From NCBI GenBank assembly GCA_035468355.1, contig DATITA010000166.1:1-17865 (forward strand): 17,865 bases of DNA. Reading direction: 5' to 3'. This document shows, piece by piece, positions 14,157 through 17,865 of the stretch. Both the position numbers and the translations under genes were made by a program. The notes under the pieces were generated by a model. That model was given only the letters and a program-made list of their open reading frames with translations. It ran no database searches and was not told the DNA's origin. The stretch's first letter is position 1. The number at the start of each line of letters is the position of its first letter. This DNA comes from DATKSS01 sp035468355. Its GTDB lineage: Bacteria > Chloroflexota > Dormibacteria > Dormibacterales > Dormibacteraceae.

Positions 14157-15965
14157 ATGGCCGCGGAGCCCCTGGTCAAGCTCACCGCAGTCTCCAAATC
14201 CTTTGGCCGCCAATCGGTGTTGAAGGGTGTGAACCTCACCGTCGCCCCGGGCGAGCTGGTCGAGGTGACCGGCCCCACAGGCGCCGGAAAGACCACCCTG
14301 TTGCGGCTCGTCCACGGCCAGCTACGCCCCAACACCGGTGAGGTGTGGGTCGGAGGACGGGGCGTGCACCGGTGGTGGCGAAGGGGCCTGGGTCGCGTGC
14401 GGCGCGAAGTCGCCTTCATCTTCCAGGAGCAGCGCCTGCTGCCCCGCCTGAACGCTGTGGAAAACCTCGTGTTCGCCCTGCAGGTCCGCGACCCGTTGGT
14501 TCCGCAGCGCACGATCAAGCAGCGCGCCATGGCCGCGCTCGAATCGATAGGGCTCGCCGGCAAGGGACGCTCCTATCCTCACCAGCTCTCTGGGGGCGAG
14601 AGGCAGCGGCTGGCGATCGCGCGGGCCCTGGCCTCGCGGCCGCGAGTCCTGCTCGCCGACGAGCCGCTGGCGGGCCTGGACGACGACAGCGCAGCGGTAG
14701 TCATGCGGATGCTCGAAGAGGCGGCGGCGGCTGGGACGGCGGTGATCGTGGCGACCCATCGCCACACCTTCCCGGCCAGCCGGATCCTGCGATTGCCGAG
14801 CGCGCGGGTGACGGCCAACGGCTCGCGCAAAGCCGCGTCGGCCGGCATCGGACACGCCAACGTTTACTCGAAGACCAACGGCAGCGGCCAGTCCAACGGC
14901 AATGTGCACTTCAACGGAAATGGCCACTCCAATGGCAATGGCCACTCCAACGGCCACGGCAGCGCCGCACCGGCGCCCAGTCCGCTGTGGCGGATCGTCA
15001 TCCCGGCCCGGCAGCGGCCCGCGCGAACGCCTTCGAGGCCCGCAAGCCTACCCGGCTGGCGCCGCCTGGCCGCCCTGGGCGCCAACAGCTACCGCATCGT
15101 GGTCCTGGGCGGACTTCGGAGCTGGAGCCGCGATGTCAGGCTGACCGCCCCGGTGCTCGGCACGATCGCGCTCCTGCTCACGCTGTGCGGGACGCTCGCC
15201 CTGCTCGGTCTCGCCCTGGACAAGGTGGTGGCGCAGCAGGCCGCCGAGGCGTCGCTCGTGCGCGTCTATCTGGCGGCCGGCGACTCACCCGCTGCGGTGG
15301 CGGCGCTCCAATCGCGGCTGGAGGCCGATCCGAGGGTCCTGTCGGTGACGGATGTCAGCCCCAAGCAGGCGCTGGCCGAGGCCAGCAGCCGTCCAGGCCT
15401 CGACAACCTGGCCAGCCTGAGCTCAACCAACCCCTTCCCCGAAAGCCTGGACGTGCGCGCGCGGATGGTCACGCAGGTCGGCGCGGTCGCCGCCTCGGTG
15501 GCCGGCGACCCGGCCGTCGACCCCTCGTACCCAACCTCTTACGACCCGAGCACGTACTCGAGGCTGGGCCACCTCGCCCTCGTCGTGGGAGGGGCCGGAC
15601 TCGGCATCGTCGCGCTCTTCGCGCTGATTGCGTACGCGGTCATCGCGAACTCGATGCGAGGAATTGCGGCAGCACGTCAAGACGAGGTGGCCGTCACCCG
15701 GCTGCTGGGAGCCAGAGGCTGGATGGTGCGCGGGCCCTTCGCGGTGGAGGGATTGACGACCGGCGCGCTGGCGGGTGCGCTGGCCGCGGCGCTGGTCGGC
15801 GGGGCCTGGCTGCTGGCCGTGCGATTCGAAGCCGCGACCTATGCCCAGGTCCTCCCGGGTGTCGACGCCACCTCGGTGCAGTACGTGGTGGCGGCCGTGA
15901 TCGTGGCCGGGCTGGTCCTGGGCTCGGGCACCGCGTTGCTGGGATTTCGAAAGGTCCGGGTTTGA
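14157..15965 (+). CDS. ftsEX: Fused FtsE-FtsX cell-division ABC transporter-like protein
   Basis: This single 602-residue frame carries both halves of FtsEX, normally two proteins. Residues 1-215 are FtsE with a full ATPase set: Walker A GPTGAGKTT (39-47), Q-loop Q90, signature LSGGERQR (144-151), Walker B LLADEP (165-170), D-loop GLDDDS and H201. Residues about 216-300 are a low-complexity linker. Residues about 301-602 are FtsX: TM1 about 332-354, an extracytoplasmic domain about 360-465 containing NPFPESLDV, then three TM segments near 470-497, 530-556 and 575-600, with the EVAVTRLLGA loop. FtsEX uses ATP to gate septal peptidoglycan hydrolases. ATG at 14157 follows GAAGAAGG at 14144-14151 with 5-nt spacing. 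MacB-type exporters also have fused ATPase domains, but their periplasmic domain is much larger. Confidence 0.9.
   Translation: MAAEPLVKLTAVSKSFGRQSVLKGVNLTVAPGELVEVTGPTGAGKTTLLRLVHGQLRPNTGEVWVGGRGVHRWWRRGLGRVRREVAFIFQEQRLLPRLNAVENLVFALQVRDPLVPQRTIKQRAMAALESIGLAGKGRSYPHQLSGGERQRLAIARALASRPRVLLADEPLAGLDDDSAAVVMRMLEEAAAAGTAVIVATHRHTFPASRILRLPSARVTANGSRKAASAGIGHANVYSKTNGSGQSNGNVHFNGNGHSNGNGHSNGHGSAAPAPSPLWRIVIPARQRPARTPSRPASLPGWRRLAALGANSYRIVVLGGLRSWSRDVRLTAPVLGTIALLLTLCGTLALLGLALDKVVAQQAAEASLVRVYLAAGDSPAAVAALQSRLEADPRVLSVTDVSPKQALAEASSRPGLDNLASLSSTNPFPESLDVRARMVTQVGAVAASVAGDPAVDPSYPTSYDPSTYSRLGHLALVVGGAGLGIVALFALIAYAVIANSMRGIAAARQDEVAVTRLLGARGWMVRGPFAVEGLTTGALAGALAAALVGGAWLLAVRFEAATYAQVLPGVDATSVQYVVAAVIVAGLVLGSGTALLGFRKVRV
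14883..14954 (+). repeat. Four 18-bp tandem repeats encoding the FtsE-FtsX linker
   Basis: Four in-frame units lie at 14883-14900, 14901-14918, 14919-14936 and 14937-14954, encoding SGQSNG, NVHFNG, NGHSNG and NGHSNG. The last two units differ at one base of 18 and the first two are degenerate. The unit length is a multiple of three, so copy-number change would keep the fusion in frame. Confidence 0.85.
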
Positions 15966-17239
15966 GGACGGCGCTGGCGGCGCTGGCAATCGGAGGCGCT
16001 CTTGCGGCCATGCAGGTCGCCGGCGTGACGGCGACCGGCCCGTCGCCCTGCCCCTCACCGAGCAGTGCCTCCGGATCACGGATCACGTGTCCGGCGACTC
16101 AGGCGGCCTACGACCAGCTGGAATCCCGTCTGGGCGGAGACCTCTCCAAGGCGCTGAGCGCCCAGCAGCGCCTGACCCTCGCGCTCAACCAGTCGGCGGC
16201 GCAAGAGCAGCTGGTCTCCGACCAGATCGCACAGGAGCAGACGCTGATCGCCCACCTGCAGGACGAGATCGCGCAGCTGGACACCCAGATCTCCAACACT
16301 GAGGACCGCATCGATGTCGAAAAGCAGCAGCTTTCGGTGATGACCCGGGCGATCTCGCGCGAGCCCAGCTCTCTGTGGTTGCTGATCGCGCGGACCGGAA
16401 ACTTACGTGACGCCCTGCGAGCTACCGCCGACCTGGTCGTGGCGGGCGAGCGCGCCCATGCGCTCCAGGCGAAGCTGGAGGCGGACCTCGCCAAGCTTCA
16501 GGCGGACCTCCAGGCCCGGCAGAAAGACCTGGACACGGCCAATGCCGCGCAAGACCTGCTGACCTCCAACCTGAGCGCGCTCGACGACCTCATCAGCCAG
16601 CAGAACGACACCAGCAGCCAGCTGGCAGACCTCACAACCCAGATCCAGGACGCCCAGTCGGGCCTTCAGAACCAGCCGCCCGACGTGACCGTCGGCCTGG
16701 CCCAGCTCCTCGAGACCCAGGAGCAAGACCTGATCGAGCGCTCGTACCAGCAGGCGTGGAACCAAGCCCAGGTCGGAACCGGCCTGGCCACGCTGACCCA
16801 CGAGCTGCCGCTGGGCAAGACGATCGCGGGTCTGACTCTGTCGTGGCCGATGAGCGGGTTCCAGATCACGCAACCCTTCGGGCCGACGAGCTTCGTGCTC
16901 GAGCCCCCGCTGGGCTCGTACAAGCATTTCCACACGGGAGTCGACATGGGCGCCCCGCTCGGAACGCCTGTGATGGCGGCCGCGGATGGCGTGGTCGTGG
17001 CGGTCGGCCACACCCGGGTCGGCTACGGCAACTTCGTGATCGTCGCCCATGGCGGTGGGATCGCCACGCTGTACGGGCACATGCTCGCGACCCAGGTCCT
17101 GGTCGGGGATCGCGTCCTGCGCGGCCAGCAGATCGGGCGCGAGGGGTCCACGGGCTACTCGACCGGCCCTCACCTCCACTTCGAGCTTCGCATCAACCTC
17201 CAGGTCGTCGACCCGATGCCATATCTGCCGGTACCCTGA
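15962..17239 (+). CDS. Secreted coiled-coil M23 (LytM) endopeptidase, FtsEX partner
   Basis: This 425-residue protein is likely the peptidoglycan hydrolase regulated by FtsEX, analogous to EnvC or PcsB. It has a signal peptide (about 1-25) and a long coiled coil (about 47-130 and 160-235). The coil is interrupted by SSLWLLIARTGNLRDALRATADLV (split: residues 136-159), the hinge-like helix that EnvC/PcsB-type proteins use near FtsX. The M23 domain is C-terminal (about 290-425). Zinc ligands are all present: H324 and D328 (HTGVD), and H406 in HLH (404-406); H373 (YGHM) and H404 fit the catalytic histidines. It is therefore predicted to be active, unlike EnvC, whose LytM domain is degenerate. The TTG start overlaps the ftsEX stop as TTGA, with AAGG 7 nt upstream. 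Confidence 0.9.
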   Translation: MRTALAALAIGGALAAMQVAGVTATGPSPCPSPSSASGSRITCPATQAAYDQLESRLGGDLSKALSAQQRLTLALNQSAAQEQLVSDQIAQEQTLIAHLQDEIAQLDTQISNTEDRIDVEKQQLSVMTRAISREPSSLWLLIARTGNLRDALRATADLVVAGERAHALQAKLEADLAKLQADLQARQKDLDTANAAQDLLTSNLSALDDLISQQNDTSSQLADLTTQIQDAQSGLQNQPPDVTVGLAQLLETQEQDLIERSYQQAWNQAQVGTGLATLTHELPLGKTIAGLTLSWPMSGFQITQPFGPTSFVLEPPLGSYKHFHTGVDMGAPLGTPVMAAADGVVVAVGHTRVGYGNFVIVAHGGGIATLYGHMLATQVLVGDRVLRGQQIGREGSTGYSTGPHLHFELRINLQVVDPMPYLPVP

Positions 17240-17304
17240 AAGCGCGGGGCGCCGGACGCGCGCAGGGCGCATCTGAATAGACTTCGGGAGACTTTTCGCG
17301 ACGC

Positions 17305-17322
17305 GCCCCCGTAGCTCAGGGG
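17305..17322 (+). pseudogene. Truncated 5' fragment of tRNA-Arg
   Basis: The first 18 nt of the tRNA (acceptor strand, positions 8-9, half the D stem and start of the D-loop) are repeated 71 bp upstream of the intact gene and then break off into the second repeat copy. No anticodon or T arm follows, so this cannot give a tRNA. Confidence 0.85.
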
Positions 17323-17350
17323 CGCCGGGCGCGCGCAGGGCGCATCTGAA

Positions 17351-17356
17351 TACACT
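17351..17356 (+). promoter_or_regulatory. Candidate -10 box of the tRNA-Arg gene (second copy at 17278-17283)
   Basis: TACACT lies 19 bp before the mature tRNA start; the duplicated copy has TAGACT in the same relative place. No good -35 is seen 17 bp upstream, so this is tentative. Confidence 0.35.
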
Positions 17357-17375
17357 TCGGGAGACTTCGCGACGC

Positions 17376-17451
17376 GCCCCCGTAGCTCAGGGGATAGAGC
17401 AGGACGGTCCTAACGTCAAGGTCGGGGGTTCGATTCCCTCCGGGGGCACCA
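17376..17451 (+). tRNA. tRNA-Arg, anticodon CCU
   Basis: This is a complete 76-nt cloverleaf. The acceptor stem pairs GCCCCCG with CGGGGGC in all seven positions. The D stem is GCTC/GAGC. The anticodon loop is GTCCTAA with anticodon CCT (T33, A37). The T arm is GGGGG-TTCGATT-CCCTC with one G-U pair. Discriminator A73 and an encoded CCA (17449-17451) follow. The anticodon stem has a G-A mismatch at 27-43. It reads AGG codons, which are uncommon in the neighbouring genes. Confidence 0.93.
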
Positions 17452-17459
17452 TTGTCGGC

Positions 17460-17498
17460 TCTCAGCCAATTCTCAGGATCCTCTGAGGCAGAGTTCAG
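17460..17498 (+). promoter_or_regulatory. Four hexamer boxes at exact 11-bp spacing (response-regulator-like operator)
   Basis: TCTCAG (17460), TCTCAG (17471), TCTGAG (17482) and GTTCAG (17493) start 11 bp apart, one helical turn. OmpR/PhoB-family response regulators commonly bind such phased direct repeats just upstream of a weak -35. The last box overlaps the place where a -35 would lie (17489-17494) for the -10 TATTCA at 17512-17517. Confidence 0.5.
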
Positions 17499-17511
17499 AG
17501 CCGCCACCCAG

Positions 17512-17517
17512 TATTCA
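17512..17517 (+). promoter_or_regulatory. Candidate -10 element of the Ser-rich protein gene
   Basis: TATTCA would place the transcript start near 17524. This falls just after the first ATG (17522) and before the second (17552), supporting use of the second. There is no recognisable -35, as expected for an activator-dependent promoter. Confidence 0.4.
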
Positions 17518-17551
17518 AGACATGGAAACCAACGCAAGAAGGGCCAGGGTG

Positions 17552-17821
17552 ATGGCCCGAGACGACGCGATGCAAACCCTGAACCGCCTCACCACCGGGG
17601 TGGCGATCGGCGCGATCGCGGGCGTCGGCGTCCTCGCCCTGGTCAGCGCGTCGACGATTCCAGGAACGTCGTCGCCGAGCCCGACCGCGGGCAACGCGAG
17701 CTCATCCACCTCGACCTCGTCGAGCTCCTCGGGCACTTCGATCTTCTCGCCGTTCCAGTCGTCCGGAGGCGTGAGCTCGTCGTCCAGCACAGGGATAGCG
17801 GTGTCGGGCGGATCGCACTAG
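17552..17821 (+). CDS. Small Ser/Thr-rich membrane-anchored protein, unknown function
   Basis: This 89-residue protein has one hydrophobic helix (about 14-33, GVAIGAIAGVGVLALVSAST). A low-complexity extracytoplasmic tail dominated by Ser, Thr and Gly follows. ATG at 17552 is chosen because AGAAGGG at 17537-17543 lies 8 nt upstream; ATG at 17522 has no ribosome site and sits at or before the predicted transcript start. I do not recognise a named family. Similar short Ser-rich anchored proteins occur beside ferric-reductase-like membrane proteins and FMN transferases in high-GC bacteria, and the next frame here looks like such a reductase, so a part in extracytoplasmic redox or flavin transfer is inferred. 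Confidence 0.65.
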   Translation: MARDDAMQTLNRLTTGVAIGAIAGVGVLALVSASTIPGTSSPSPTAGNASSSTSTSSSSSGTSIFSPFQSSGGVSSSSSTGIAVSGGSH

Positions 17822-17828
17822 ACCCGCC

Positions 17829-17865
17829 GTGCCGGACACCTTTCTCTGGTACGTGACCCGTGCCG
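17829..17865 (+). CDS. Ferric-reductase-like transmembrane protein, N-terminal fragment (3' truncated by window edge)
   Basis: GTG at 17829 opens a frame reading MPDTFLWYVTRA to the window end. The LWY-x-TRA start is typical of ferric-reductase-like (heme-binding, YedZ-type) membrane proteins, whose first helix follows a W-Y-x-x-R-x-(T/S)-G pattern. It begins 7 bp after the Ser-rich gene's stop. Only 12 residues are visible and no clear ribosome site precedes it, so this is a pointer to what lies downstream rather than a firm call. Confidence 0.4.
   Translation, partial: MPDTFLWYVTRA

Larger units (their letters stand above)
17246..17389 (+). repeat. Tandem duplication of the tRNA-Arg promoter/leader and 5' end
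   Basis: Copy 1 is 17246-17318 (73 bp) and copy 2 is 17319-17389 (71 bp). They differ by two substitutions and a 2-bp indel. Each copy begins with GGGG, and the same GGGG follows copy 2 at 17390-17393 inside the tRNA D-loop, so slippage or recombination at this 4-base identity explains the event. Copy 1 ends inside a truncated tRNA start. Confidence 0.9.

Noticed and set aside
14345..15961. Long upstream extension of the M23 frame through the ftsEX gene
   Set aside because: This part is an Arg/Pro/Gly-rich shadow of FtsEX. The signal peptide and ribosome site place the M23 start at TTG 15962.
14157..15965. MacB-like antibiotic or toxin exporter instead of FtsEX
   Set aside because: The extracytoplasmic domain is only about 105 residues with an FtsX-type NPFPESLDV motif, and the next gene is an EnvC-like hydrolase. 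MacB has a much larger periplasmic domain and a membrane-fusion partner.
17246..17393. Possible CRISPR-like or second tRNA gene
   Set aside because: There are only two adjacent copies without spacers, and the upstream copy lacks the anticodon and T arms. A simple tandem duplication explains it.
17522..17551. Upstream ATG at 17522 as the start of the Ser-rich protein
   Set aside because: It has no ribosome site and lies at the predicted transcript start. ATG 17552 has a well-spaced AGAAGGG. A leaderless start at 17522 is not fully excluded.

Overview
The window is G+C-rich bacterial DNA (roughly two thirds G+C by eye) with dense gene packing and many GTG and TTG starts. Several junctions are 4-base stop/start overlaps, and the tRNA gene encodes its own CCA end. 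Gene content fits a free-living, probably soil, high-GC bacterium of the Chloroflexota/Dormibacterota or Actinobacteriota type. That placement is an inference from gene style; no marker here settles the phylum.

Layout. Bases 1-172 are the 3' end of a probable trpS. Bases 194-2119 hold a Rieske protein, a b6-type cytochrome b and a subunit-IV-like protein, the core of a quinol-oxidising b6c/bc complex with no cytochrome c or f in the window. On the minus strand (2187-4189) a processive-type family 2 glycosyltransferase is coupled to a DinB-like protein. A thioredoxin runs divergently from it and ends in a hairpin. A nitrogen block follows: amtB-glnB on the minus strand, divergent from glnA on the plus strand. 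Convergent with glnA is a GAF/PucR-type regulator. Next come a cysteine-desulfurase-like aminotransferase, two small membrane proteins and an anchored or secreted GH5 glycosidase.

The most unusual part is 13996-17239. FtsE and FtsX are encoded as a single 602-residue polypeptide, joined by a low-complexity Asn/Gly/His/Ser linker that is itself built from 18-bp tandem repeats. The next gene overlaps by 4 bp and is a secreted coiled-coil M23 endopeptidase with all its metal ligands. Together they look like a complete FtsEX-EnvC-type septal peptidoglycan hydrolase module with the transporter fused. The leader of this operon carries two stem-loops.

The right edge has a tRNA-Arg(CCU). Its promoter region and first 18 nt are duplicated in tandem. 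After it come four direct repeats phased exactly 11 bp apart, a short Ser-rich membrane-anchored protein, and the first codons of what looks like a ferric-reductase-like membrane protein. This last set resembles a two-component-regulated extracytoplasmic redox cluster that continues beyond the window.
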